Positions 56,718 to 64,000 of a DNA stretch of 64,000 nucleotides are shown piece by piece (the stretch's first letter is position 1; every line of letters begins with the position of its first letter). The stretch spans positions 1 to 64,000 of the forward strand of contig JAIRJZ010000043.1 of NCBI GenBank assembly GCA_031260355.1, given 5' to 3'. The position numbers were made by a program, and so were the translations under genes. The notes under the pieces were generated by a model. That model had not been told where the DNA came from. It was given only the letters and a program-made list of their open reading frames with translations, and made no database searches. Origin of the DNA: Burkholderiales bacterium (GTDB lineage: Bacteria; Pseudomonadota; Gammaproteobacteria; Burkholderiales; Casimicrobiaceae).

Positions 56718-57239
56718 ATGGCTAAAGCCAAGAAGACCACCAAGAAGCCGGCCGCCAAGAAAGCGGTCAAAAAAGTTGCAGCGAAAAAAGTCGTCAAGAA
56801 GGCGGCAGTAAAGAAAGTCGCGAAGAAAATCGTCAAGAAGGCGGCAGTAAAGAAAGCAGTAAAGAAAGTCGCCAAGAAAGCCGTCAAGAAAGTTGCAGCG
56901 AAGAAAGTCGCCAAGAAAGCGGTCAAAAAAGTTGCAGTGAAGAAAGTCGCTAAAAAAGCCGCCAAGAAACCTGCGGTCAAAGTCAAACGTAAACCCAATC
57001 CGGCGTTCATGCGCCCGATGACTCCGTCGGCCGAACTGGCTGCCGTTGTCGGTGCGGCTCCGCTGCCGCGCACGGAAGTCACCAAGAAGATCTGGGAATA
57101 CATCAAGAAGAACAAACTGCAAGACGCCGTCAACAAGCGGATGATCAATGCCGATGATAAGCTGAAGGCCGTCTTTGGAGGCAAGACCAAAGTGTCGATG
57201 TTCGAAATGACCAAGTTGATCTCGAACAACCTGAAGTAA
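56718..57239 (+). CDS. Histone H1-like SWIB-domain protein
   Basis: Protein of 173 residues. Residues 1-90 are Lys/Ala/Val repeats (units like VKKVAKKAVKK), as in histone H1-like proteins; residues ~95-173 form a SWIB/MDM2 domain ('FMRPMTPSAELAAVVG', 'KIWEYIKKNKLQDAVNKR', 'MINADDKLKAVFG'). Similar proteins occur in betaproteobacteria and chlamydiae and are thought to bind DNA or compact the nucleoid. ATG 56718 has AGGAAGG upstream. Followed by its own terminator; the DNA of the tail is internally repetitive, so its length may vary between strains. Confidence 0.92.
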   Translation: MAKAKKTTKKPAAKKAVKKVAAKKVVKKAAVKKVAKKIVKKAAVKKAVKKVAKKAVKKVAAKKVAKKAVKKVAVKKVAKKAAKKPAVKVKRKPNPAFMRPMTPSAELAAVVGAAPLPRTEVTKKIWEYIKKNKLQDAVNKRMINADDKLKAVFGGKTKVSMFEMTKLISNNLK

Positions 57240-57260
57240 GCGCTTTGCTGTTGTCTCGGA

Positions 57261-57286
57261 AAGGCCGGCAACCGCCGGCCTTTTTT
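57261..57286 (+). terminator. Rho-independent terminator of the SWIB gene
   Basis: GGCCGGC (57263-57269) pairs with GCCGGCC (57274-57280), loop AACC, followed by six T. It begins 21 bases after the stop codon. Confidence 0.92.
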
Positions 57287-57298
57287 ATGCCCGCTCTG

Positions 57299-57337
57299 CT
57301 CCCTCTCCCGCTTGCGGGAGAGGGTGGGGGAGAGGGT
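57299..57337. repeat. CTCTCCCGC/GCGGGAGAG palindrome
   Basis: Copy of the dispersed CCCTCTCCC palindrome with G-rich tail, between the SWIB terminator and the 3' end of dsbD. It may terminate dsbD transcription. Confidence 0.65.
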
Positions 57338-57403
57338 AGAATCTTCATGCGAAACCGTTTCGTTTTGAAAACACTTGAATCAAAACCGCTATAGAGACGC
57401 CCG

Positions 57404-59587
57404 CTATTCCGCCGATCGCAGGGCGTCGAGCACCAATCCCTTTTGCAGCAGTTCCGGTAGCAGATGCGGCGGTTTTCCCGGTCGATAGAACACATAAACC
57501 GGCACGCCGTTGCGGCCCAGCGCGGCCAGCGCCTCGGTGATGACCGGATCGTAACGCGTCCAGTCGGCAAGCATCAGGACGGTACCGTGCTCCGTAAAAG
57601 CGCGTTGCACCTCGTCGGTATCGAGCACCCACTTTTTGTTGGCCTGACAGGTGACGCACCACGCTGCGGTGAAATCGACGAACACCGTTTTTCCGGCGGC
57701 GTTTTCCCGCGCGACCGCCGCGGCGCTGTACGGTTGCCAGACCACGGACTGCGCCGATGGGCCGGTTTGCCCGGTGCGTTCTGTCGCTGCAAAAAACACC
57801 GGTGAAATCAACCAGCCTGCCGTTACGATGCCGATCACCGTCGCAGAAATCCATCGCATCTTGACGCTGGGGCCTGCGCCGAACGCCATCCGATAACCGT
57901 GCCAGGCCCACAGCGCCAGCGCCACCATCACCAGCGCCAGCAGCAGCCGCAATTCGATGTCGCCGCCCAGTTGGGCGCCGAGAACCCACGCCAGCCACGC
58001 CACTGTGGCGTACAGCGGAAACGCCAGCAATTGTCGCAGCCGCAGCATCCAAGCACCGGGCTTCGGCAAGAGCCGTTGCCAGGCCGGGAAGAACGCCAAC
58101 AGCGCATACGGCAGCGCCATGCCCAGCCCCAGCATCGCGAAGATGACGAGGGTGGTTGCCGCGTTTTGCGTCAGCGCATAGCCCAGTGCCGCGCCCATGA
58201 ACGGGGCGGTACACGGCGAGGCGACGATCACGGCCAGCAGGCCGGAGCCGAACGCGTCGAGTGTACGGTTGCGCGCGGTCCAGTTGGCCCATCCCGACGG
58301 CGCCAGCGCGCCGAACTCAAAGACGCCGGAAAAATTCAGCGCCATCACGAAAAAAAGCAGAGCCAATCCGGTGATCACGATCGGCGATTGCAACTGGAAA
58401 CCCCAGCCCAGTTGCGCGCCCATGGCTCGCAGTACCAGCAACGCCCCGGCCAGCACCACGAACGTCAGCATCACCCCGGCGCTGAACGCCAGCGCCTCGC
58501 GCCGCAGCGTGGCGCGGTTGTCGCTGTGCTTGACGAAGCCCAACACTTTCAGCGAGATGATCGGGAACACGCACGGCATCAGATTGAGAATCACCCCGCC
58601 CAGCAAAGCAAAGAGCGCCGCCAGCCCCAGCGAAAAAGGGGTGCTGCTGCCGGTAGCCGACTCGGCGAGAGTGTCCGCCATTCCCGGCGGTTGCGCCGTT
58701 GGCGGCGCATCGAAGGTCGGCACCGGTCCCGGTGCCACCTCGCCGTTGACTGGTACGTCGATTACGACAACCATCGCATAGCCGTGAATACCCCCCCAGG
58801 ATCGCGCTGAGCGCAAGACGCCGCGCAACTGCGACAGACCGCCTTCCAGTTGGTGCGATACCGGCAGCGTCAGTACGAGCGCATTGCCGTCGCGTTGCAG
58901 CGGTTGCGCGAACGACGGCTCGATCTGCCGGGCTTCATCGGCGAAGAAATACAACGTACCGGGGTCAGGCGCTTCGGGATGAGCAGGCGTCAAGCGCAGT
59001 GTCACCGTCGTGCCGTTGCCCTGTGCCGCAGCCGTCCAGCCGGTGAGTGGTATCGGAAAGATGTCTCGTGCTTTTGCGATGCTGGCAGCGTTGGCGACGT
59101 CGGTTTGCATCGTTGCCGCTACCGGCAGCGTCAACGTCAAATCGGCGCCATCCGGGATGCAGACTTCCTTGCACATCAGCCAGTCGGCGCGCGCCTTGAT
59201 CTCTATTGTCGGCGAAACCATGTTCGCTGCCTTGAACTCGGTGAGCAGCAGCACCTCATGCTCAAAACCGTAATTGATGAACGGCCCGACCCGTTGCGCT
59301 TGCGGCGCTGGCCATTGCAGCCCGCCCGCCGTCACGCCCTCCGGCAGCGTCCAGACGATTGTCGTCGGCAGACCGGTGTCGCCCGGGTTTCGCCAGTAGG
59401 TGTGCCAGCCCGGCGCCATGTCGAGGCGCAGCGCGACGGTGAACGTCGATCCCGACGCGACGCTTTGTGCGTCGCTGATCAATGCCGCTTTTACGTGGGA
59501 CGTCGTTTGCGCGCCGACGTGTCCGGCAAACAGGAGCGCGAGCACAAACAACCGAGGGAACAGGAACAGTCCGGCGGCGTATTTCAT
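57404..59587 (-). CDS. dsbD: DsbD/ScsB-like thiol:disulfide interchange protein
   Basis: Inner-membrane reductant conduit of 727 residues that passes electrons from cytoplasmic thioredoxin to periplasmic proteins. Signal sequence ('LFLFPRLFVLALLFAGHVGA'), a periplasmic N-terminal domain with 'WLMCKEVCIPDGADL', a transmembrane DsbD core with Cys in 'ILNLMPCVFPI' and 'VIVASPCTAPFMG', and a C-terminal thioredoxin domain with active site 'AAWCVTCQANKKW' near residue 645. The large N-terminal domain is more like ScsB than classic DsbD. ATG 59587; 11 bases after the proA stop codon, probably cotranscribed. Confidence 0.92.
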   Translation of the reverse strand: MKYAAGLFLFPRLFVLALLFAGHVGAQTTSHVKAALISDAQSVASGSTFTVALRLDMAPGWHTYWRNPGDTGLPTTIVWTLPEGVTAGGLQWPAPQAQRVGPFINYGFEHEVLLLTEFKAANMVSPTIEIKARADWLMCKEVCIPDGADLTLTLPVAATMQTDVANAASIAKARDIFPIPLTGWTAAAQGNGTTVTLRLTPAHPEAPDPGTLYFFADEARQIEPSFAQPLQRDGNALVLTLPVSHQLEGGLSQLRGVLRSARSWGGIHGYAMVVVIDVPVNGEVAPGPVPTFDAPPTAQPPGMADTLAESATGSSTPFSLGLAALFALLGGVILNLMPCVFPIISLKVLGFVKHSDNRATLRREALAFSAGVMLTFVVLAGALLVLRAMGAQLGWGFQLQSPIVITGLALLFFVMALNFSGVFEFGALAPSGWANWTARNRTLDAFGSGLLAVIVASPCTAPFMGAALGYALTQNAATTLVIFAMLGLGMALPYALLAFFPAWQRLLPKPGAWMLRLRQLLAFPLYATVAWLAWVLGAQLGGDIELRLLLALVMVALALWAWHGYRMAFGAGPSVKMRWISATVIGIVTAGWLISPVFFAATERTGQTGPSAQSVVWQPYSAAAVARENAAGKTVFVDFTAAWCVTCQANKKWVLDTDEVQRAFTEHGTVLMLADWTRYDPVITEALAALGRNGVPVYVFYRPGKPPHLLPELLQKGLVLDALRSAE

Positions 59588-59598
59588 CTTCGCCAGCC

Positions 59599-60885
59599 TC
59601 ACGTCCGAATCTGTCCTCGAATCTGGTTGCCGCCGAGCACGATCCATTTCTGCGTGGTCAAGCCCTCAAGCCCGACTGGGCCGCGGGCGTGCAGCTTGTT
59701 TGTCGAGATACCGATTTCCGCGCCCAGTCCGTATTCGAAACCGTCGGAAAAGCGTGTTGAAGCATTGACGAGCACCGAGCTTGAATCGACCTCGCGCAGA
59801 AAGCGCATCGCCGCCGTGTGGTTCTCGGTGACGATGGCATCGGTGTGCTGCGAACCGTAACGGGCGATGTGGTCGATCGCCTGATCGAACGAATCGACGA
59901 CGCGAACCGCCAGAATCGGCGCCAGATATTCGGTGTGCCAGTCCTCCTCGGCGGCTTCGAGCATTGCCGGGACGACCGCGCGCGCGCGCGCGCAGCCGCG
60001 CAATTCGACGCCTTTGTCACGGTAAATCGCGCACAGCGGCGGCAGAAGCGTCGCGGCGACCGCTTGATGAACCAGCAGCGTTTCCATCGTGTTGCACGGC
60101 GCGTAACGCTGCGTTTTGGCGTTGTCGGCAATGCGGACGGCCTTGCCGGGATCGGCGTCGGCGTCGAGATACACATGGCAGACACCGTCCAGATGTTTGA
60201 TCACCGGCACCCGTGCCTCGTGCATGATGCGTTCGATCAGGCTCTTGCCGCCGCGCGGCACGATCACATCGACGTGTGCCTCATCCCGGATCAGATGACC
60301 GACGGCCTCACGGTCGGGCGTCGCCACCATTTGCACCGCCGTTTCCGGCAATCCGGCCGCGCGCAACCCTTCGTGAACGCAGACAGCGATCGCCAGATTG
60401 CTTCTCAATGCTTCCGAGCCGCCGCGCAGAATCACCGCGTTCCCCGCCTTCAGGCACAGCCCCGCCGCGTCGGCGGTGACATTGGGGCGCGCCTCATACA
60501 CGATGCCGATGACGCCGAGCGGCACCCGCATCTTGCCGACCTGGATGCCCGACGGGCGCGGCGTCAAATCGGTGATGGTGCCGACCGGATCGGGCAGCGC
60601 CGCCATTTGCGAGAGTCCTTCGGCCATTGTTTCGACCGTGGAAGGTTTCAATGTCAGCCGGTCGATAAACGCCGCATCGAGTTGTTTGGCGCGCGCCGCT
60701 TCCACATCCCGCGCGTTCGCTTCCAGCAGCGCCGCTGCTTGACGGCGGATGGCCGCTGCCATCGTCGTTAACGCCAGATTCTTGGCGGCAGTGTCGGCGC
60801 GCGCCGTTTCGGTGGCGGCTTGCCGCGCCGCGCTACCGACGGCGCTCATGTATGTGGCGAGCGAATCGAAATCTGAAGGCTTCAT
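59599..60885 (-). CDS. proA: Glutamate-5-semialdehyde dehydrogenase ProA
   Basis: NADPH-dependent enzyme of proline synthesis that reduces glutamyl 5-phosphate to the semialdehyde. The 428-residue ALDH-fold protein has '[17 protein letters not shown]', the substrate loop '[15 protein letters not shown]', '[11 protein letters not shown]' and catalytic Cys in '[12 protein letters not shown]'. The C-terminus '[20 protein letters not shown]' is the family motif. A 17-base CG dinucleotide run (59977-59993) within it encodes alternating Arg-Ala. proB is not nearby. Confidence 0.96.
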   Translation of the reverse strand: MKPSDFDSLATYMSAVGSAARQAATETARADTAAKNLALTTMAAAIRRQAAALLEANARDVEAARAKQLDAAFIDRLTLKPSTVETMAEGLSQMAALPDPVGTITDLTPRPSGIQVGKMRVPLGVIGIVYEARPNVTADAAGLCLKAGNAVILRGGSEALRSNLAIAVCVHEGLRAAGLPETAVQMVATPDREAVGHLIRDEAHVDVIVPRGGKSLIERIMHEARVPVIKHLDGVCHVYLDADADPGKAVRIADNAKTQRYAPCNTMETLLVHQAVAATLLPPLCAIYRDKGVELRGCARARAVVPAMLEAAEEDWHTEYLAPILAVRVVDSFDQAIDHIARYGSQHTDAIVTENHTAAMRFLREVDSSSVLVNASTRFSDGFEYGLGAEIGISTNKLHARGPVGLEGLTTQKWIVLGGNQIRGQIRT

Positions 60886-60902
60886 GGTTTTCCGTTATTA
60901 AA

Positions 60903-60942
60903 CCCCCTCTCCCCTTGAGGGAGAGGGGCGGGGGAGAGGGGT
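60903..60942. repeat. CCCCTCTCCCC/GGGGAGAGGGG palindrome
   Basis: Copy of the same palindrome family (CTCTCCCCTTGAGGGAGAG with a G-rich tail), between rpiA stop and proA start. On the minus strand it could act as the rpiA terminator. Confidence 0.7.
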
Positions 60943-60982
60943 AATGGTGAGCGGCAACGTATTCATCCAAATGAAAACTATT

Positions 60983-61654
60983 TTAAAAAGAACCTGGCGT
61001 CAACGTCCGCACACCGTCTTTTTCACCGAGCAGAATCACATCGGCACCGCGCTGCGCAAAAATACCGACCGTCACCACACCGGGAATCTGGTTAAGCTTC
61101 GCTTCCATTTCGACCGGATTCAGCAACGACCAGCCGTGAACGTCGAGGATCACATTGCCGTTGTCGGTCGTGAAGCCGCTGCGCCATTCCGGGTGTCCGC
61201 CGAGGCGCACGATTGCGCGCGCCACGAAGCTGCGAGCCATCGGAATGACTTCGATGGGTACCGGAAAATCGCCCAGCACCGGTTTGAGCTTCGAGCCGTC
61301 GGCGATGCAGACAAATTTTCGCGATGCCGCCGCCACCACTTTCTCGCGCGTCAACGCGCCGCCGCCGCCCTTGATCATCGCGCCGTGCACGGTCACTTCA
61401 TCGGCGCCGTCGATATAGACCGACAGATCGCCGGCGTTATTCAGTTCCTCGACGACGATACCGAATTTTTTGAGCAGCTTCGTCGAGCGCTCCGAACTCG
61501 ATACCGCGCCCTTGATAAGCCCCTTGCGTTTTGCGGCCAGCGCCTCAATGAAGAAATCCACCGTGCTGCCGGTGCCGACGCCCAGCCAGGCGTTGTCCTC
61601 AATATATGTGAGCGCCGCTTCTGCCGCCGCCCGCTTCAAATCGTCCTGTGTCAT
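60983..61654 (-). CDS. rpiA: Ribose-5-phosphate isomerase A
   Basis: Interconverts ribulose 5-phosphate and ribose 5-phosphate; with Rpe and Prs it supplies PRPP. The 223 residues show '[17 protein letters not shown]', catalytic 'IDGADEV', '[15 protein letters not shown]' and '[19 protein letters not shown]'. Full family length. On the minus strand, upstream of proA, with a palindromic repeat between. Confidence 0.97.
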   Translation of the reverse strand: MTQDDLKRAAAEAALTYIEDNAWLGVGTGSTVDFFIEALAAKRKGLIKGAVSSSERSTKLLKKFGIVVEELNNAGDLSVYIDGADEVTVHGAMIKGGGGALTREKVVAAASRKFVCIADGSKLKPVLGDFPVPIEVIPMARSFVARAIVRLGGHPEWRSGFTTDNGNVILDVHGWSLLNPVEMEAKLNQIPGVVTVGIFAQRGADVILLGEKDGVRTLTPGSF

Positions 61655-61825
61655 GGCAAGTTTTCGGGAGTTGATCCAGGAAAATTAACATTATCACACC
61701 GTTTCACCCGTTCGGGTTCCGCACCAGCGGCACGGGTGTCGTGATGAATGCGGAACGCGCAGGCAGTAGTGTTCTGACCGAGAATGGCAAGGCGTTTTGG
61801 AGAGAGGAGAGGACTGGCAGGAGAG

Positions 61826-61915
61826 TGGCGGAGAGAGTGGGATTCGAACCCACGGTAGGCTTACACCTACGCCTGATTTCGAGTCAGGTACCTTCAACCG
61901 CTCGGCCATCTCTCC
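61826..61915 (-). tRNA. tRNA-Ser (anticodon CGA)
   Basis: A 90-base class II tRNA. On the minus strand the acceptor GGAGAGA (from 61915) pairs with TCTCTCC before GCCA; anticodon loop CTCGAAA gives anticodon CGA (Ser, TCG codons); a long variable arm (GTAGGTGTAAGCCTAC) and GGTTCGAATCC T-arm are present. The CCA is encoded (61826-61828). The island-like genes begin on its 5' side. Confidence 0.97.
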
Positions 61916-61926
61916 GCGAGGGGAGG

Positions 61927-61932
61927 ATTATA
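61927..61932 (-). promoter_or_regulatory. Probable -10 box of tRNA-Ser
   Basis: On the minus strand TATAAT lies 12-17 bases before the tRNA 5' end. Its preservation shows that native chromosome extends to at least 61932 before any inserted DNA starts. A -35 element is not clear. Confidence 0.5.
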
Positions 61933-62010
61933 GCAGAGGGCTAACTGAAAATTTGAGAGAAAGACCTTCGTTTCCAGCTAGAGATCAACCATCTTTAGAG
62001 AGGCAAGGTC

Positions 62011-62880
62011 ATGATAGTAGTCCCTGTAATGTCCACCAAAGGCGGGGTCGGAAAGTCCACTACTGCCGCCAATTTGGGCGCTTTTTGCGCCGATACCGGC
62101 AAGCGCGTTCTCCTGATCGACCTGGACGCTCAGCCCACCCTTTCGAGCTATTTCCGTCTTGAACACGAGGCGCCGGGGGGGATCTACGAGCTGGTCGGAA
62201 CCAATGAAATTCGGCTGGATCGGATTGTCTCCCGTACCGGCATCCGCAATCTCGACATCATAGTTTCAAATGATAGCAAAGGGCAGCTTGATAACTTGCT
62301 GTTAAATGCAGCCGATGGTCGTCTCCGGCTGCTCAACCTTCTACCGGTATTCAAAGATCAGTATGACCTGGTGTTGATCGACACCAAGGGTACCCGCTGC
62401 ATCACCCTGGAGATGGCGATGCTGGCGGCGGATCGAGCCATATCTCCGATCGTGCCGGAGATTCTGGCAGCTCGGGAATTCCAGCGCGGAACACTTGAGC
62501 TTTATTCGGAGCTGCAAGCCTTTGCGCGCCTTGGAATTCGGCTGCCAAATATCAAGCTCATGGTCAACCGAGCAGAATATGTTTCGACCGACGCACGGAT
62601 GATCACAGAGGGGTTGAGGCGGTCTTTTGGGAACGATCCCGTTGTCCAGGTGCTTGAAACTGCCATTCCCCATATCGCCTCATACCGCAAGGCGGCGCTG
62701 CACGGGATGCCGGCCCATCGCTATGAGACAAGACGCCCCGCCGGCAGGAAAGCGCCGCCGTGTTTCGACACCATGCGATCGCTGGCCATCGAAGTGTTTC
62801 CCGAATGGGAGGAGGATCTTGAGAGGCTTTCGCCTAACGATCTTCCACCTTCACCGGCGCCCGAAGAGGATCAGATATGA
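62011..62880 (+). CDS. ParA/Soj-family ATPase, ICE or plasmid partition type
   Basis: Partition ATPase of 289 residues with deviant Walker A 'STKGGVGKSTTAANLGAF', 'VLLIDLDAQPTLSSYF' (A' motif) and Walker B-like 'YDLVLIDTKG'. It has an acidic/Pro C-terminus that overlaps dnaB by four bases (ATGA). parA followed directly by dnaB is the arrangement found at one end of several ICE families (SPI-7/ICEHin1056-like and related genomic islands) and is not the chromosomal parAB arrangement. ATG 62011, with GAGGCAAGG upstream. Confidence 0.88.
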   Translation: MIVVPVMSTKGGVGKSTTAANLGAFCADTGKRVLLIDLDAQPTLSSYFRLEHEAPGGIYELVGTNEIRLDRIVSRTGIRNLDIIVSNDSKGQLDNLLLNAADGRLRLLNLLPVFKDQYDLVLIDTKGTRCITLEMAMLAADRAISPIVPEILAAREFQRGTLELYSELQAFARLGIRLPNIKLMVNRAEYVSTDARMITEGLRRSFGNDPVVQVLETAIPHIASYRKAALHGMPAHRYETRRPAGRKAPPCFDTMRSLAIEVFPEWEEDLERLSPNDLPPSPAPEEDQI

Positions 62881-64000
62881 GCGCCCATCCTCTATTTGAG
62901 CTTGAGCAGCCCTATTCCCCCGAGGCCGAGCAAGCCGTTCTCGGCGGGTTGATGATCGACAACGATACTTGGGATAGCGAAATAGCCGAAAAGCTCTCGG
63001 AAAATGACTTTTACACTCTGGATCACAGAGTGATTTTCCGGGCGATAGCGCACTTGGCGAGAGAGAACAAGCCGATTGATGTCGTCACAGTGACGGAGCG
63101 CGTCAAGGCGCTGTCGTCCGATGCAAACCCCGATCTCGCCTATATTGGGGCGCTGGCTCAAAACGTGCCGACAGCAGCCAATATCAGCCATTACGCAGAT
63201 ATTGTCAGGGAACGGGCGAACCTTCGCTGTTTGGTAAAAATCGGCTTCGACTGCACCCGTAACGCTGCCGGGAAACTGGCAAAAAGCGGCGATGTTCAGG
63301 AAGCCGTTGAACAGGCGCTTTTTGCCCTAAGCCAGCATCGGTTAGGTCGTGATTTTGCCGATGTCCGGCAGGGCTTGTGCGACGTTATTGACACCATTGA
63401 GAAGCACTACGAGAGCGGCGATCCGGTCACCGGTGTGACCACCAGCCTGACCGATCTCGACAAGATGACGTCGGGCCTCCAGCCGTCTGACCTGATCATC
63501 GTCGCAGCTCGTCCATCAATGGGGAAGACAGGTCTTGCGATAGGGTTGGTCAGGTCAGTTCTGGACAAATACCAAGAAGGCAGTGTCCAGTTTTACAGCC
63601 TGGAGATGACTGATCAGCAGATCCTTTTCAGGCTGCTCTCACATTATTCACACATCCCCGTCCAAAATCTCATGAAGGGGGAACTCCAAGAGGATGATTG
63701 GGAGCGACTAACCGGGGCTATAGGAAGAATTCACCAGGCGTCTGACCGGCTGGCACTGGATGACTCGCCGGCATTGACTCCGACTGCTCTACGAGCCAAA
63801 GCGCGTCGGGCAGCACGGAAATTCGGCGCGCCCAAGCTGATCGTGGTCGATTACCTCCAGTTGATGCGTACCGACGGGAAAGCAGAGACGCGAAACCTGG
63901 AAATCACGGAAATAACTGCGTCTCTCAAGGCTTTGGCCAAAGAGATGAAGTGTCCGGTGGTGGCGTTATCGCAACTGAACCGTGGTTTAGAGCAACGCGC
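62877..64000 (+). CDS. dnaB: DnaB-type replicative helicase, truncated by the window edge
   Basis: At least 374 codons, open at the right edge. N-terminal DnaB domain ('YSPEAEQAVLGGLMIDNDTW') and the RecA-like C-terminal domain with Walker A 'ARPSMGKTGLAIGL' and Walker B 'LIVVDYLQLM'. The C-terminal end is not visible ('VVALSQLNRGLEQR' is the last part). Chromosomal DnaB is usually not next to parA, so this is probably the helicase of an integrative element and a paralog of the housekeeping copy. Confidence 0.9.
   Translation, partial: MSAHPLFELEQPYSPEAEQAVLGGLMIDNDTWDSEIAEKLSENDFYTLDHRVIFRAIAHLARENKPIDVVTVTERVKALSSDANPDLAYIGALAQNVPTAANISHYADIVRERANLRCLVKIGFDCTRNAAGKLAKSGDVQEAVEQALFALSQHRLGRDFADVRQGLCDVIDTIEKHYESGDPVTGVTTSLTDLDKMTSGLQPSDLIIVAARPSMGKTGLAIGLVRSVLDKYQEGSVQFYSLEMTDQQILFRLLSHYSHIPVQNLMKGELQEDDWERLTGAIGRIHQASDRLALDDSPALTPTALRAKARRAARKFGAPKLIVVDYLQLMRTDGKAETRNLEITEITASLKALAKEMKCPVVALSQLNRGLEQR

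Noticed and set aside
61826..61915. tRNA-Ser as a classical attachment site for the element to its right
   Set aside because: Elements enter at the 3' end, which here points away from parA. Kept as an open question and not annotated as att.

Overview
The window is 64 kb of high-GC chromosome from a betaproteobacterium. The evidence is gene order (divergent ftsY / rsmD-coaD-ferredoxin; lolB-ispE-tRNA-Gln-prs; birA-coaX-SPOR), a methionine synthase encoded as two polypeptides as in Burkholderiales, a single-subunit AceE, and a lysine-rich SWIB protein. A Rhodocyclales- or Burkholderiales-like host fits best; genus cannot be read from the sequence. Nearly all of it is densely packed housekeeping sequence, with ATGA start/stop overlaps in many operons. 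The right end (from about 61.95 kb) is the start of a probable integrative element.

Layout. 0-2.2 kb: a small leftward type IV pilus/type II secretion-like operon (pilin, a pilin-like protein without a prepilin leader, a short PilC/GspF-like protein, and the start of a further gene off the edge). 2.2-4.7 kb: ftsY, rsmD, coaD, ferredoxin. 4.8-9.8 kb: a secreted trypsin-fold protease, a dynamin-family GTPase and mutM. 9.9-14.4 kb: TPR protein, lolB, ispE, tRNA-Gln, prs. 14.5-20.6 kb: ompW, mfd, and a mannose-1-phosphate guanylyltransferase. 20.9-26.7 kb: the two metH genes, separated by about 1.9 kb holding an Mrr-type restriction nuclease, a DUF559 (Vsr-like) nuclease ORF and several families of dispersed repeats. 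26.7-32.6 kb: SPOR protein, coaX, birA, an unknown gene, a HIT protein and glpK. 32.8-38.8 kb: a secreted orphan, dgt, a papain-fold lipoprotein, pepP and 5-formyl-THF cyclo-ligase. 38.8-45.8 kb: aceE, aceF, a methyltransferase broken by an amber codon, and a passenger-like surface protein with an IPTL-CTERM-like tail. 45.9-54.7 kb: DUF2007 protein, queF, a small basic protein, ppk2, mltA, rpe and a three-module glycosyltransferase. 55-61.7 kb: MFS transporter, histone H1-like SWIB protein, dsbD/scsB, proA, rpiA. 61.8-64 kb: tRNA-Ser, then parA and a truncated dnaB typical of ICE replication/partition modules.

Most striking are mobile-looking non-coding structures. (1) A cassette at 23585-24181 has the architecture direct repeat - inverted repeat - DUF559 nuclease - inverted repeat - direct repeat. 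The 41-bp direct repeat is a piece of the metH coding sequence (40/41 identical) and the 45-bp inverted repeats match at 44/45. (2) A 292-bp MITE-like element with 38-bp inverted ends lies at the 3' end of rpe and supplies its last codons. (3) Six exactly phased 11-bp repeats sit directly before the rpe start codon. (4) At least four families of dispersed palindromic repeats occupy nearly every long intergenic gap.
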